In this document: positions 17,844-27,147 of the stretch, one piece after another
Numbering within the stretch: position 1 is the first letter of the stretch
How the letters are laid out: each line of letters opens with the position of its first letter
Assembly: GCF_029637705.1 (NCBI RefSeq)
Contig: NZ_CP121252.1
Coordinates: 2,480,001 to 2,544,000, forward strand
Length of the DNA stretch: 64,000 bases
Reading direction: 5' to 3'
Source: Citricoccus muralis
Lineage (GTDB): Bacteria > Actinomycetota > Actinomycetes > Actinomycetales > Micrococcaceae
The notes under the pieces: generated by a model
The model's database searches: none
What the model was told of the DNA's origin: nothing
The model's input: only the letters and a program-made list of their open reading frames with translations
Translations under genes and position numbers: made by a program

Positions 17844-18082
17844 CGTCATCTCCACGTTGTCATCTGCTGAAGTCTGTGGCGCGCGTAGGGAACGCGTCGT
17901 CGCCACCACCATTGTTGCATTCTCGTTGCGGCCGCGTTGCACTGGGTCCAGCTCGCGACTGCGGCCCCACAGTTGGGCAGAGGGCGCCGTCTGCCGCATG
18001 ATCCCTACCGCCTATCCGACGAGTGTGACCCGCTCGTTGCCTCGGGCGCAGGACGGCGGACTAAAGTGAACCACGAACCAGA

Positions 18083-18098
18083 TGTGACCTCGGTTACA
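18083..18098. promoter_or_regulatory. Candidate Crp/GlxR binding site upstream of acs
   Basis: TGTGA-N6-TTACA, one mismatch from the TGTGA-N6-TCACA consensus of actinobacterial cAMP-responsive regulators. It lies 37-52 bases before the acs start codon. A Crp gene is in the same window (23520-24197), and acetate genes are known GlxR targets in Corynebacterium. Binding here is inferred. Confidence 0.55.
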
Positions 18099-18134
18099 TC
18101 GTGATCCCGCACCGCGATGCACGAAGGAGTTCAG

Positions 18135-20156
18135 ATGGACAATCTGATGCACGAAACTCGCACGTTCCCGCCCACAGAGGAATTCGCCTCTCAGGCGGTG
18201 GCCGGGGCCGAGCTCTACGACGAGGCCAACCAGGACCGCCTGGCCTACTGGGCCCGCCGCGCCCGCGAGGTACTCCACTGGGAGCAGGACTTCACCGAAA
18301 CCCTGGACTGGTCCAACCCGCCCTTCGCGCAGTGGTTCGTTGGCGGCACCACCAACGCCGCGTACAACGCTCTGGACCGGCACGTTGAGGCCGGCCTCGG
18401 TGACCGGGTGGCCATTCACTTTGAGGGCGAACCGGGCGACACCCGCACCTGGACCTACACCGAACTGGCTGCCGAGGTGCGCCGTGCCGCCAACGCTTTC
18501 GAGTCCCTAGGCGTGGCCAAGGGCGACCGGGTCGCTGTTTACCTGCCGATGATCCCGGAAGCAGTCATCACCATGCTCGCCTGTGCCCGCATCGGTGCGG
18601 TGCACTCGGTGGTGTTCGGCGGTTTCTCGGCCGAGGCGCTGCGCTCACGTATCGACGACGCCGAGGCGAAACTGGTCGTCACCGCCGATGGCTCCTACCG
18701 ACGCGGCAAGCCCTCGCTGCTGAAGCCTGCGGTGGATGAGGCGCTCTCCCCGAAGGCCGCCGCCGATGACACCGAGGCCTCCACCGTGGGCCACGTCGTC
18801 GTGGTTCAGCGCAACGGCGAAGACATCGAGATGACCCCGGAGCGCGACGTCTGGTGGCACGATGTGGTCTCTGGCGCCTCCGACGAGCACGAGCTGGTCT
18901 GGCACGACGCCGAGCACCCGCTGTTCATCCTCTACACCTCCGGCACCACCGGCAAGCCCAAGGGCATCCTGCACACCACCGGCGGCTATCTGGTGCAGAC
19001 CGCCGTCACCCACCACGACACCTTCGACCTGAAGCCGGAGACCGACGTCTACTGGTGCACCGCCGATGTGGGATGGGTGACCGGGCACTCTTACGTCACC
19101 TACGCTCCGCTGGTCAACGGCGCCACCCAAGTGATTTACGAGGGCACCCCGGATACCCCGCACAAGGGCCGCTGGTGGGAGATCGTCGAGAAATACAAGA
19201 TCACCCAGATCTACACCGCTCCCACCGCGATCCGCACCTGCATGAAGTGGGGTCGCGAGATCCCGGATACCTTTGATCTGTCCTCGCTGCGCGTGCTCGG
19301 CACCGTCGGTGAGGCCATCAACCCCGAGGCGTGGATGTGGTACCGCGATGTGATCGGCTCCAATAACGGTGCGGGCACGAAAAACGACGACGGTTCCGTC
19401 ACCCCGGGCCCGCGCAAGGAGCACCCCGCCCCGATCGTGGACACCTGGTGGCAGACCGAAACCGGGGCCCACATGCTTACCCCGCTGCCCGGGGTGGTGG
19501 CCACCAAACCCGGTTCGGCTCAGCGCCCGGTGCCCGGGATTACCGTGGACGTCGTCGATGACGCCGGCCAGAGCCTGGACACCACCTCGGGCGGGTTCCT
19601 GGTGGTCCGCGATCCGTGGCCGTCCATGCTGCGCGGCATCTGGGGCAACCCGGAGCGGTTCAAGGAGACGTACTGGTCGCGCTTCGACGGCATGTACTTT
19701 GCCGGTGACGGCGCCCGCCGCGACGACGACGGGGACATCTGGCTGCTGGGCCGCGTGGATGACGTGATGAACGTGTCCGGGCACCGACTCTCCACCACCG
19801 AGATCGAGTCAGCACTGGTGTCTCACGAGCTGGTGGCCGAGGCCGCCGTGGTGGGCGCAAAGGATGCCACCACGGGGGAAGCGGTCGTGGCGTTCGTGAT
19901 CCTCACCGAGTCCCAGTCCGGCATCAATGCCGGCGAGGCCGACCAGCTGCTGCGCGCACATGTGGCTTCGGAGATTGGCCCGATCGCCAAGCCGAAGCAC
20001 GTGCTGGTGGTTCCGGAGCTGCCGAAGACCCGCTCCGGGAAGATCATGCGCCGCCTGCTCAAGGATGTGGCCGAGGGCCGCGATCCGGGTGACGCTTCGA
20101 CTCTGTCGGATCCGACGATCATGCAGCAGATCGCCGAATCGCTGCGTCAGGACTAA
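18135..20156 (+). CDS. acs: Acetate-CoA ligase (acetyl-CoA synthetase)
   Basis: Converts acetate, ATP and CoA to acetyl-CoA through acetyl-AMP in the cytoplasm. The 673-residue protein has the AMP-binding core [20 protein letters not shown] around residues 270-290 (quoted to 20), [26 protein letters not shown], and [18 protein letters not shown]. The C-terminal [13 protein letters not shown] contains the lysine normally regulated by reversible acetylation. The ATG at 18135 is preceded by AAGGAG; an earlier ATG at 18117 has no ribosome site. A Crp-like site is upstream and a strong hairpin terminator follows. The sirtuin at 49.5 kb could be a deacetylase for this lysine, but that link is only a possibility. 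Confidence 0.97.
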   Translation: MDNLMHETRTFPPTEEFASQAVAGAELYDEANQDRLAYWARRAREVLHWEQDFTETLDWSNPPFAQWFVGGTTNAAYNALDRHVEAGLGDRVAIHFEGEPGDTRTWTYTELAAEVRRAANAFESLGVAKGDRVAVYLPMIPEAVITMLACARIGAVHSVVFGGFSAEALRSRIDDAEAKLVVTADGSYRRGKPSLLKPAVDEALSPKAAADDTEASTVGHVVVVQRNGEDIEMTPERDVWWHDVVSGASDEHELVWHDAEHPLFILYTSGTTGKPKGILHTTGGYLVQTAVTHHDTFDLKPETDVYWCTADVGWVTGHSYVTYAPLVNGATQVIYEGTPDTPHKGRWWEIVEKYKITQIYTAPTAIRTCMKWGREIPDTFDLSSLRVLGTVGEAINPEAWMWYRDVIGSNNGAGTKNDDGSVTPGPRKEHPAPIVDTWWQTETGAHMLTPLPGVVATKPGSAQRPVPGITVDVVDDAGQSLDTTSGGFLVVRDPWPSMLRGIWGNPERFKETYWSRFDGMYFAGDGARRDDDGDIWLLGRVDDVMNVSGHRLSTTEIESALVSHELVAEAAVVGAKDATTGEAVVAFVILTESQSGINAGEADQLLRAHVASEIGPIAKPKHVLVVPELPKTRSGKIMRRLLKDVAEGRDPGDASTLSDPTIMQQIAESLRQD

Positions 20157-20190
20157 CCCGGCTCACCTCTCCAGCTCATTCCCCACCACG

Positions 20191-20236
20191 AAGGGGCGGG
20201 CACCTCCTCACCGGAGATGCCCGCCCCTTATTGTTT
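20191..20236 (+). terminator. Rho-independent terminator after acs (possibly bidirectional)
   Basis: Perfect 12-base stem AAGGGGCGGGCA / TGCCCGCCCCTT (20191-20202 and 20218-20229) with a 15-base loop, followed by ATTGTTTG. It lies between acs and the convergent metPS genes and could serve both. Confidence 0.85.
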
Positions 20237-20248
20237 GACTGTTGGTGT

Positions 20249-20404
20249 TTACTGCTCAGCCGCCTGAGCCGCAGCAGCCCGGCGTTCACCGTCGGTGCCG
20301 GAGGTCTCGTCGGGGTGGCGCAGTAGGTGGATCATGGCGACCACCATGCCGCCCCAAATGGTCCCCAGCATGATGATCATCATGACGATCGAAATCGCAC
20401 TCAT
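20249..20404 (-). CDS. metS: MetS-type small subunit of an NSS transporter
   Basis: A 51-residue membrane peptide. After the start MSAISIVMMIIMLGTIWGGM the single hydrophobic helix continues to about residue 27, followed by the hydrophilic tail LLRHPDETSGTDGERRAAA. This matches the short subunits that accompany MetP-type sodium:neurotransmitter-symporter-family importers. In Corynebacterium glutamicum MetS is required for methionine/alanine uptake by MetP. Its ATG lies inside the metP stop (ATGA), so the two are coupled. Confidence 0.85.
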   Translation of the reverse strand: MSAISIVMMIIMLGTIWGGMVVAMIHLLRHPDETSGTDGERRAAAAQAAEQ

Positions 20405-22005
20405 CGCTGAGCTCCTTCCAGTTCGGACGCTTCGTCCTCGTCATCGGTCAGGTTGGGATTGTCTTCCACATGTAGCGCCGAATTACGGGCCCACGGCACG
20501 AACGACAGCACGACGGCGACCACGACCAGCATGGCCATCATGCCCCAGCCGAACGTGTTCACATACCAGTCCGGGTAACCACCGTAGCCCTCTTGAACGC
20601 GCTCGACCAGGTAGGCGATGACCATGTAGCCCAGCACCACCGGCATGACCACGGCGATGAGCACCTTGTATACCGGGCCCAGCCGGAAGGATGACACCGC
20701 GTTGAGGTGGTCGACCAAGGGGCGCAGCCGTCGCACGATCCAGGCGACGATGATCACCGAGACCAGCGCGCCGCCAACAATGCCGACGTTGTTGGTGAAC
20801 GCGTCGGTGGTGTCGAGCATCGGCAGGCCGGTGGTGGTGCCCAGCAGCAACAGCGAGGCGATAGCGCAGGCGGTGCCCACGGTGAGCACCACGGTCCAGC
20901 GCGAGAGCCCGGTCTTGTCCTTCACCGCGGAGATCACGACTTCGAGGATCGAGACCAACGAGGTGAACCCGGCGAAGACCAGGGAGCCGAAGAAGAGCAC
21001 CCCGATGAGCGGGCCGAGCCCACCCGGAGCCTCGGAGATCAGCGCCGGGAACGCGATGAATGCCAGACCAATACCCGCGTCGACGACGTCGGTGATACCC
21101 ACACCGGAGGCTTGGGCCATGAAGCCCAGCGCCGAGAACACGCCGATACCGGCCAGCACTTCGAAACCGGAGTTCGAGAACCCGACCACCAGGCCGGAGC
21201 CGGTGAGGTTCGTGCGACGCTTCAGGTAAGACGAGTAGGTGATCATGATGCCGAAGCCCACGGACAGCGAGAAGAAGATCTGCCCATAGGCAGCCACCCA
21301 CACGCCCGGATGCGTCAGGGCCTCCCAGTTCGGGGTGAACAGGGCTTCCAGGCCACTGGTTGCCCCGTCGAGGGTCAACGCGATGACGACCAGCACCAGG
21401 AACATGACCACCAGAACCGGGATACCAATGATGGAAGCCATCGCGATGCCGCGGCGCACGCCCATACCGAGGATGATCAGCAACAGGATCCAGACGGCGA
21501 GCATCGGCCAGAACACGCCGGGCACGATCTGCAGGGTCGGAGTCACGTCCTCAGCCATGTTCAGGTACTGACCGAAGAAGAAGCCGTTCGGGTCGTCGCC
21601 CCACGCCTCGGAGACCGAGAACCAGGTGTAGGAGATCGCCCAACCAATGATCGCGGCGTAGTAGATACCGATGATCACGCAGACCATCACCTGGAACCAG
21701 CCGAGCGCCTCGGTGGATTTGTGCAGGCGACGGAACGCCAACGGTGGTGAACCGCGGAAACGGTGGCCGATGGCGTAGTCGAAGAACAGCAGCGGGATAC
21801 CCGCCGACAGCAGCGCCACCAGATACGGGATGACGAAGGCGCCGCCACCGTTCTCGTAGGCGATGTAGGGGAAGCGCCAGATATTACCCAGACCCACGGC
21901 GGAGCCAATGGCCGCCATAATGAACATCCAGCGGCCAGCGAACTGCTCGCGCTGGACACGTCCCGGGCTGATCTGCGCTGAGGATGAAATGGCTGGTTCA
22001 GCCAT
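20401..22005 (-). CDS. metP: Sodium-dependent amino-acid importer, NSS family (MetP-like)
   Basis: A 534-residue secondary transporter with about 11-12 transmembrane helices. The NSS fingerprint is intact near the N-terminus: MAAIGSAVGLGNIWRFPYIA (Na+/substrate site in helix 1) and YENGGGAFVIPYLV (helix 2). Other segments include GFSNSGFEVLAGIGVFSALGF. AGGAG lies just before the ATG. The partner small subunit directly follows. Methionine and alanine are the substrates in C. glutamicum; here the substrate is inferred from that pair arrangement. A Crp-like site lies 55 bases upstream of the start. Confidence 0.9.
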   Translation of the reverse strand: MAEPAISSSAQISPGRVQREQFAGRWMFIMAAIGSAVGLGNIWRFPYIAYENGGGAFVIPYLVALLSAGIPLLFFDYAIGHRFRGSPPLAFRRLHKSTEALGWFQVMVCVIIGIYYAAIIGWAISYTWFSVSEAWGDDPNGFFFGQYLNMAEDVTPTLQIVPGVFWPMLAVWILLLIILGMGVRRGIAMASIIGIPVLVVMFLVLVVIALTLDGATSGLEALFTPNWEALTHPGVWVAAYGQIFFSLSVGFGIMITYSSYLKRRTNLTGSGLVVGFSNSGFEVLAGIGVFSALGFMAQASGVGITDVVDAGIGLAFIAFPALISEAPGGLGPLIGVLFFGSLVFAGFTSLVSILEVVISAVKDKTGLSRWTVVLTVGTACAIASLLLLGTTTGLPMLDTTDAFTNNVGIVGGALVSVIIVAWIVRRLRPLVDHLNAVSSFRLGPVYKVLIAVVMPVVLGYMVIAYLVERVQEGYGGYPDWYVNTFGWGMMAMLVVVAVVLSFVPWARNSALHVEDNPNLTDDEDEASELEGAQR

Positions 22006-22059
22006 GGTGTGCTCCTACCGCTTCGGGTGTGATGAAAGCCCAACCCTCTGCGAACCACT

Positions 22060-22075
22060 TGTGAGGTTTGCCACA
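22060..22075. promoter_or_regulatory. Candidate Crp/GlxR site upstream of metP
   Basis: TGTGA-N6-CCACA, one mismatch from the consensus palindrome, 55-70 bases upstream of the metP start and 23 bases beyond the marP stop. Regulation is inferred from the motif and the presence of a Crp gene nearby. Confidence 0.45.
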
Positions 22076-22097
22076 CGGTCAGGCCTCAGCAGTATAT

Positions 22098-23285
22098 CTA
22101 GCCTACGCACTGGCCGGTAGAGACCGCGCCGGTGTAGGAGCCAGCATTGGTCAGCACATCACCGGCTTCTTCGCCCGTAATGGCGTAGCCCACGGTGATG
22201 TCGGAGGCGGCTTTGGCAAACACCACGCCCACCACGTCACCCTGCTCGTCGACGAGCGGGCCACCCGAGTTGCCCTGTTTCACGTCGGCGTTGAGCTGGT
22301 AGATGTCGGTCAGCTCCGCGTCCTGACCGTAGATGGTGTTGATCGACACCTCCCCCACCGCCTGCACGGAGGCTGGCGCAATACGGAACGGTCCGCCGGC
22401 CGGGTAGCCGAGCACATAGGCATCGTCGTCTTCGGCCAGGCGTTCTCCGGTGTCGAGGGCCTCGATGTCACCGTCAAAAGCAATCACCGCGAGGTCGCGA
22501 CTGGGATCGAAGTGCACCACTTCGCCCACGTAGATCTCCCCGTCCAGGGACTCCACCAGCGGCTCGGTCACCCCGGCCACCACGTGCGCGTTGGTCACCA
22601 CGCGATTCGTCTCGACGGCGAACCCGGACCCGGTCTGGCTCTGACCGCACTCATAGGCGGTGCCGGTAATGCGCACGGTCGAGGACGAGGCCCGCTCAAT
22701 CTCTGCATTGGGCGGGGCGGTGGTGGGCTCGGCCGGGGTCGGCGGCGCCTGCACCGGCAGGGCTAGCTCCGGAACCATATGAGCGTCCAGTAGTTCTGAG
22801 CGCAACTGCGTGAAGAACCCCTGTGTGGCTTCCGGGGTCAGCGAATTCACGGTGCTGATGACTTTGGACTGCTTGATGGCGGTGGTCATCGCGGGCACGC
22901 CGAGCTGGGCCAGCGAATAGGAGACCATCGAGATCATCACCGCGGCGATGGCGGTGTTGATGCCGGCGCCGAGCACTTTGTCGATCACCCGCAGTGCCGG
23001 CTGGTTCACCCGCAACCGCACCGCGCGTCCCAGGCCACCGCCAATGAACCAGCCCAGAGTGACCAACATCAGCACCGAAGCCCACACGGCGGCCAATCGC
23101 CATCCGGGAGAGGGCACCAAGGTCATGATCCACGGCACCATGAAGAAGGCAGAAATTCCGCCCACAACGAAGCCGATCATCCGTCCGGCGGTGATCCAGA
23201 GGCCACGACGATAACCGTGAATGAAGAAGGCGAGGAGAGCGAGCAACATCACGAGGTCGAGCAGGGTCAGTCCGAACACGTCCAT
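22098..23285 (-). CDS. marP: MarP-like membrane serine protease (CvpA domain plus trypsin-like domain)
   Basis: A 395-residue protease with four N-terminal transmembrane helices (CvpA/colicin V production-like, residues ~1-125) and an extracytoplasmic chymotrypsin-like domain (~195-395). The catalytic triad is complete: His234 in VVTNAHVV, Asp264 in SRDLAVI and Ser340 in QGNSGGPL. Cys213 and Cys393 correspond to the stabilising disulfide of mycobacterial MarP. Length is nearly the same as Rv3671c (397 aa). MarP is needed for acid and oxidative stress resistance in M. tuberculosis; the same role here is inference. It is divergent from crp. Confidence 0.93.
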   Translation of the reverse strand: MDVFGLTLLDLVMLLALLAFFIHGYRRGLWITAGRMIGFVVGGISAFFMVPWIMTLVPSPGWRLAAVWASVLMLVTLGWFIGGGLGRAVRLRVNQPALRVIDKVLGAGINTAIAAVMISMVSYSLAQLGVPAMTTAIKQSKVISTVNSLTPEATQGFFTQLRSELLDAHMVPELALPVQAPPTPAEPTTAPPNAEIERASSSTVRITGTAYECGQSQTGSGFAVETNRVVTNAHVVAGVTEPLVESLDGEIYVGEVVHFDPSRDLAVIAFDGDIEALDTGERLAEDDDAYVLGYPAGGPFRIAPASVQAVGEVSINTIYGQDAELTDIYQLNADVKQGNSGGPLVDEQGDVVGVVFAKAASDITVGYAITGEEAGDVLTNAGSYTGAVSTGQCVG

Positions 23286-23519
23286 CCGGTCTCCTTTCCC
23301 TGGCTCTTCCGGGGGCTCCTTCTAGCGCACCGCCATCGTACGAGGCTATCGTTTCAACCTGAATGGACTCGTGGAGCCACGCAGATCGAGTCTGGGTGTT
23401 CAATGTGAACCCAGGCACCAATGGCCTGTGCGGTGGACGTCCCGGCCGAAAATAAGACAGTATGTTAGGGATGTCACCAGCCGTGGAGAGCACGGCCGAG
23501 ATTTGAGAGGACCCCCACC

Positions 23520-24197
23520 ATGGATTTGGACGTTCTGCGCACCGCGCCGTTGTTCACCCATCTTGACGACGACGTTTTCACAGCACTGACCGCGGAGCTC
23601 ACCGAGGTCGAGCTGTCGCGCGGCGCTTCCGCCTTCCACGAAGGCGACGACGGCGATCAGCTGTACGTCATCCTGTCGGGCAAGATCAAACTGGGACGCA
23701 CCGCCGCGGACGGCCGAGAGAACCTGCTGGCCATTCTCGGCCCCGGCGAGGTGTTCGGCGAGATGGCCCTGTTCAACCCGGCGCCTCGTACCGCCACGGC
23801 CACCGCCGTCTCCGCTACTCGACTGGCCGGTCTGCGGCACGAGAACCTGCGCAAGGTCATCCAGTCCACCCCCGAGGTCTCCATGCAGTTGCTGGGCGCT
23901 CTGGCGCGCCGTCTGTCCAAGACCAACGAGTCGCTGGCCGACCTGGTGTTCTCGGATGTGCCGGGCCGCGTGGCCAAGGCCATCCTGGATCTGGCCGACC
24001 GCTTCGGCCGTCCGGCTGCCGACGGCCTGCTGGTGGCCCACGACCTCACCCAGGAAGAGCTGGCCCAGCTGGTCGGCGCTTCGCGCGAGACCGTGAACAA
24101 AGCCCTGGCCGAGTTCGTGCAGCGCGGTTGGTTGCGCCTGGAGAACCGCGCCGTGGTCGTGCTTGACCTGCAGCGCATGCGCCAGCGCGCCGGCTGA
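23520..24197 (+). CDS. crp: Crp/GlxR-type cyclic-nucleotide-responsive regulator
   Basis: A 225-residue global regulator. Residues ~15-115 are a cyclic-nucleotide-binding barrel (GDDGDQLYVILSGKIKLGRT; LGPGEVFGEMALFNPAPRTA with the ribose-phosphate-binding Glu/Arg). The dimer helix follows, and the helix-turn-helix is at ~165-210 (LTQEELAQLVGASRETVNKA). It lines up with Rv3676 Crp and corynebacterial GlxR. AGAGGA precedes the ATG. The promoter region contains a -10-like TATGTT and a GTTCA-N3-TGAAC palindrome (23398-23410) of unknown meaning. A long perfect terminator follows the stop. Confidence 0.95.
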   Translation: MDLDVLRTAPLFTHLDDDVFTALTAELTEVELSRGASAFHEGDDGDQLYVILSGKIKLGRTAADGRENLLAILGPGEVFGEMALFNPAPRTATATAVSATRLAGLRHENLRKVIQSTPEVSMQLLGALARRLSKTNESLADLVFSDVPGRVAKAILDLADRFGRPAADGLLVAHDLTQEELAQLVGASRETVNKALAEFVQRGWLRLENRAVVVLDLQRMRQRAG

Positions 24198-24220
24198 TCA
24201 GCGAGCAACAACTCAGCTAC

Positions 24221-24270
24221 AACGAAGCGGGGTCCGCACCAGATGAACTGGTGCGGACCCCGCTTCGTTT
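24221..24270 (+). terminator. Strong rho-independent terminator after crp
   Basis: A perfect 22-base inverted repeat (24221-24242 and 24248-24269) around a 5-base loop ATGAA, starting AACGAAGCGGGG and ending CGCTTCGTTT. The A-rich start and T-rich end make it suitable for both the crp strand and the convergent ridA strand. Confidence 0.92.
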
Positions 24271-24293
24271 AGACGGGTTTAAGATTTCGACGG

Positions 24294-24764
24294 TCAGGCG
24301 TATTCGACGACGATCTCGACTTCCACCGGGGAATCCAGCGGCAGCACGGCAACACCTACCGCAGAGCGCGCGTGCACGCCGGCCTCGCCGAAGACCTCGC
24401 CGAGCAGTTCGGAGGCCCCGTTGATGACCTGCGGCTGACCGGTGAAGCTCGGGTCGGACGAAACGAAACCGACGACCTTGACCACCCGGGTCACCCGGGC
24501 CAGGTCACCGATCACGGACTTCACCGCCGCCAGCGCATTGACGGCGCACCGGGCCGCCAACTCCTTGGCCTGCTCCGGTGAGACCTCCGCACCCACCTTG
24601 CCGGTTGCCGGCAGTGCGCCGTCGACAAACGGCAGCTGGCCCGAGGTGTACACCAAGGTTCCCTGGGTGACAGCCGGAACATAGGCGGCCACGGGGGCGG
24701 CGACGGCAGGCAGCTCAACGCCGAGTTGCTTCAGCTGTTCTTCGGGATGATTTGTCTCGGTCAT
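24294..24764 (-). CDS. ridA: RidA-family 2-iminobutanoate/2-iminopropanoate deaminase-like protein
   Basis: A 156-residue YjgF/YER057c/UK114 protein. In RidA the enamine/imine products of PLP enzymes are hydrolysed. Visible segments are LVYTSGQLPFVDG, CAVNALAAVKSVIGDL, VVKVVGFVSSDPSF, GEAGVHARSAVGVAVLPLDSPVEVE (quoted core GVHARSAVGVAVLPLDS). The conserved Arg of archetypal RidA is in HARSAVG. The N-terminal ~25 residues are longer than in E. coli RidA, as in the mycobacterial Rv3678c type. It overlaps the upstream small gene by ATGA. Confidence 0.9.
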   Translation of the reverse strand: MTETNHPEEQLKQLGVELPAVAAPVAAYVPAVTQGTLVYTSGQLPFVDGALPATGKVGAEVSPEQAKELAARCAVNALAAVKSVIGDLARVTRVVKVVGFVSSDPSFTGQPQVINGASELLGEVFGEAGVHARSAVGVAVLPLDSPVEVEIVVEYA

Positions 24765-24931
24765 GACTCCTGCTTCGGTCGCTTCATGTAGGCCACCGGG
24801 TTGGACCCGTCGGGACCCGGGATCACGGTGACAAGCTCGTAGCCCTCATCGCCCCACTGGTCGAGAATCTGCTTGGTGGCATGGATCAGAAGGGGAACCG
24901 TGGCGTATTCCCATTTTTGTGGTGCACTCAT
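24761..24931 (-). CDS. DUF4177-like small protein
   Basis: A 56-residue protein beginning MSAPQKWEYATVPLL with QILDQWGDEGYELVTVIPGP in the middle. The WEY...LNxxGxxGWELV-like pattern is that of DUF4177 proteins. It occupies the position of the small ORF Rv3678A beside RidA in mycobacteria. Function is unknown. Its TGA overlaps the RidA ATG, so the two are translated together. Confidence 0.8.
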   Translation of the reverse strand: MSAPQKWEYATVPLLIHATKQILDQWGDEGYELVTVIPGPDGSNPVAYMKRPKQES

Positions 24932-25032
24932 GGCTCCACCCTATCCGCACGTCCGGTCCTGGAACAGATCATCTCGTGTCAGAATCGACCACAGATTCTG
25001 ATGAAATTCAGAGCTCAGGTTCGGACCGTACA

Positions 25033-27147
25033 ATGGTGGCCATGGCTTCATCCCGCTCACCCTTCTTTGACACCGCCACGACTTTGGGCAAGGTCGTGGC
25101 GTTCTTCGGAATCGCGGCCCTGTGCGGCGCATTGGCTGCCGGGCTCATGCTGCCGTTGGGCATGGTGGGCGGCGCCGCCGCAAACACCGGCAGTGAACTG
25201 CTCGACAACCTTCCTGCGGAGTTGCAGGAGGAGCCACTCTCGCTACCCTCGACCGTCGAGGCCGCCGACGGCACCGTGCTGGCCACGTTCTACGCTGAGG
25301 ACCGCACCCCGGTCAGCCTCGACGAGATCTCCCAGCACATGCAGGACGCCATCATCTCCGTCGAGGATGAGCGCTTCTATGAGCACGGCGGTGTGGACGG
25401 CCAGGGCCTGGCCCGTGCGATCGTCAACAACCTCACCACCAGCACTCAGCAGGGTGCATCAACCCTGACTCAGCAGTACGTGAACAACGTGCTGGTGAAC
25501 TACCAGAACCTCAATGATCTGCGCACCACGGTGTCGGGACAGAAGACCGTGCCGGACAAGTTGCGCGAGATGAAGCTCGCCGTGGCCATCGAGAAGGAAA
25601 TGACCAAGGACGAGATCCTCGAGGGATACCTCAACATCGTCCTGTTCTCCGGTCGTGTCTATGGGGTGGAAGCCGCATCTCGCTACTTCTTCAACAAGAA
25701 CGCCGCGGATCTGAACATCCCGGAGTCGGCCCTGCTGGCCGGCATGGTGCAGTCGCCCAACGCCCTGAACCCCCTCAACAATCCCGAGGCGGCCAAATCC
25801 CGTCGCGACACCGTGCTCTACACGATGCTCAACAACGACAAGATCACGCAGGAAGAGTACGAGGAAGCGGTCGCTTCTGAAATCGTGACCGATGAGACCC
25901 CGGTCCGCTCGGGCTGTGCCTCGGCCGTGGCTGGTTCGGGATACTTCTGCGACTACGTGCAGCGCCAGATTCTGGCCGATCCGGCCTTCGGCCCCGATGC
26001 CGACGCCCGTCAGCGCCTCCTCGATCGCGGTGGCCTGACCATCAAGACCACCCTGGATCTGGATCTGCAGCGCGTGGCCGCCGAGCAGGCCAACCAGTCG
26101 GTGCCGCGCGAAGAGAGCGACGACATCGGCGCCGCGCTGATCACCGTGGAGCAGAACTCGGGCAACATTCGGGCCATGGCACAGAACACCGCCTACAGTT
26201 CCGCCGAAGGCAACGGCAACACGACGCTGAACTTCAACGTCGACAAGCAGTGGGGTGGCGGCAACGGCTTCCAAGCCGGTTCGACGCTGAAGCCTTTTGT
26301 GGCCCTCGCCTGGCTCGGCTCCGGCAAGTCCATGCGCGACCAGGTCGATGCCTCCCGCGACTTCTACGCCAACGGCACCGCGTTCCCCGCCTACTGCCGC
26401 CCCGGTGGCGCGACCCTGGTCAACACGGACGGCGACGGGTGGGAAGTGAACAACGCCATCGCCGATATGAAGCAGCGCATGCGGGTGGACTACGGGCTGT
26501 TCTGGTCCATCAACACCGCCACCGTCGCCACGGCGTATGCCACGGACCTCTGCGCCATCACCGACATCACCACCGCCGCTGGTATCGAGCGCGCCGACGA
26601 CGACGAGCCGCTGAGTCCACAGCGACCGTCGTTCCTGCTCGGCGCGGAGGAAGTCTCACCGATGACGATGGCGTCGGCCTACTCGACCCTGGGCTCCGGC
26701 GGCACCTACTGCGAACCGCGGGCGATCGCCGAGGTCACCGATGGCAGCGGCAACAGTTATGAGGTGCCTCCGGTGCAGTGCAACTCGAACGCACTGAACT
26801 CCGAGGACATCTCCGAGCTCAACCACACCCTCAAGGCCATCGCGGACGAGCGCATCGCCCTGGGCTCCATCAACTACGACATCGCCGGCAAGACCGGTAC
26901 CAACAACTTCGAGTCCTCCACCTGGTTCATCGGCTACACCTCACAGCTCACCACCGCCTCCTGGGTCGGGAACTACCGCAACCTGCAGGCGCTCACCGGT
27001 CGCACCATCGGCGGGGTCACCTATGACGACGTGTGGGGCTCGCTTATTGCGGGTCCGATGTGGGTGGACTACATGAGCCAGGTGGCCGACCAGTACGAGA
27101 CCAACACCCTGCCTGACACCGGCACAGGCAACCCCCGCTCGCGGTGA
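25033..27147 (+). CDS. Class A penicillin-binding protein (bifunctional transglycosylase/transpeptidase)
   Basis: Membrane-anchored peptidoglycan synthase of the PonA2 type, 704 residues from the ATG at 25033 (25042 is an alternative; ribosome sites are weak). One transmembrane helix lies near residues ~18-42. The glycosyltransferase domain contains SVEDERFYEHGG, QGASTLTQQYVNN and EGYLNIVLFSGRVYG. The transpeptidase domain has the SxxK motif AGSTLKPF, SxN in FWSINTATV and KTG in IAGKTGTNN. No PASTA repeats are present; the C-terminus is short and ends GTGNPRSR. It is coupled by GTGA to the phosphoesterase gene, as in Rv3682-Rv3683. Confidence 0.95.
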   Translation: MVAMASSRSPFFDTATTLGKVVAFFGIAALCGALAAGLMLPLGMVGGAAANTGSELLDNLPAELQEEPLSLPSTVEAADGTVLATFYAEDRTPVSLDEISQHMQDAIISVEDERFYEHGGVDGQGLARAIVNNLTTSTQQGASTLTQQYVNNVLVNYQNLNDLRTTVSGQKTVPDKLREMKLAVAIEKEMTKDEILEGYLNIVLFSGRVYGVEAASRYFFNKNAADLNIPESALLAGMVQSPNALNPLNNPEAAKSRRDTVLYTMLNNDKITQEEYEEAVASEIVTDETPVRSGCASAVAGSGYFCDYVQRQILADPAFGPDADARQRLLDRGGLTIKTTLDLDLQRVAAEQANQSVPREESDDIGAALITVEQNSGNIRAMAQNTAYSSAEGNGNTTLNFNVDKQWGGGNGFQAGSTLKPFVALAWLGSGKSMRDQVDASRDFYANGTAFPAYCRPGGATLVNTDGDGWEVNNAIADMKQRMRVDYGLFWSINTATVATAYATDLCAITDITTAAGIERADDDEPLSPQRPSFLLGAEEVSPMTMASAYSTLGSGGTYCEPRAIAEVTDGSGNSYEVPPVQCNSNALNSEDISELNHTLKAIADERIALGSINYDIAGKTGTNNFESSTWFIGYTSQLTTASWVGNYRNLQALTGRTIGGVTYDDVWGSLIAGPMWVDYMSQVADQYETNTLPDTGTGNPRSR

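Noticed and set aside
18645-19784. Long minus-strand open frame (379 codons) opposite acs
   Set aside because: Shadow frame created by high GC at third codon positions; Gly/Val/His/Asp-rich, no ribosome site, while acs is unmistakable on the plus strand.
20707-21750. 347-codon plus-strand frame opposite metP
   Set aside because: Low-complexity His/Asp/Gln/Arg sequence mirroring a membrane-protein gene; no domain.
24980-25000. CAGAAT-N9-ATTCTG inverted repeat before the PBP gene
   Set aside because: Arms of only six bases with a nine-base spacer and no known regulator; chance is likely.
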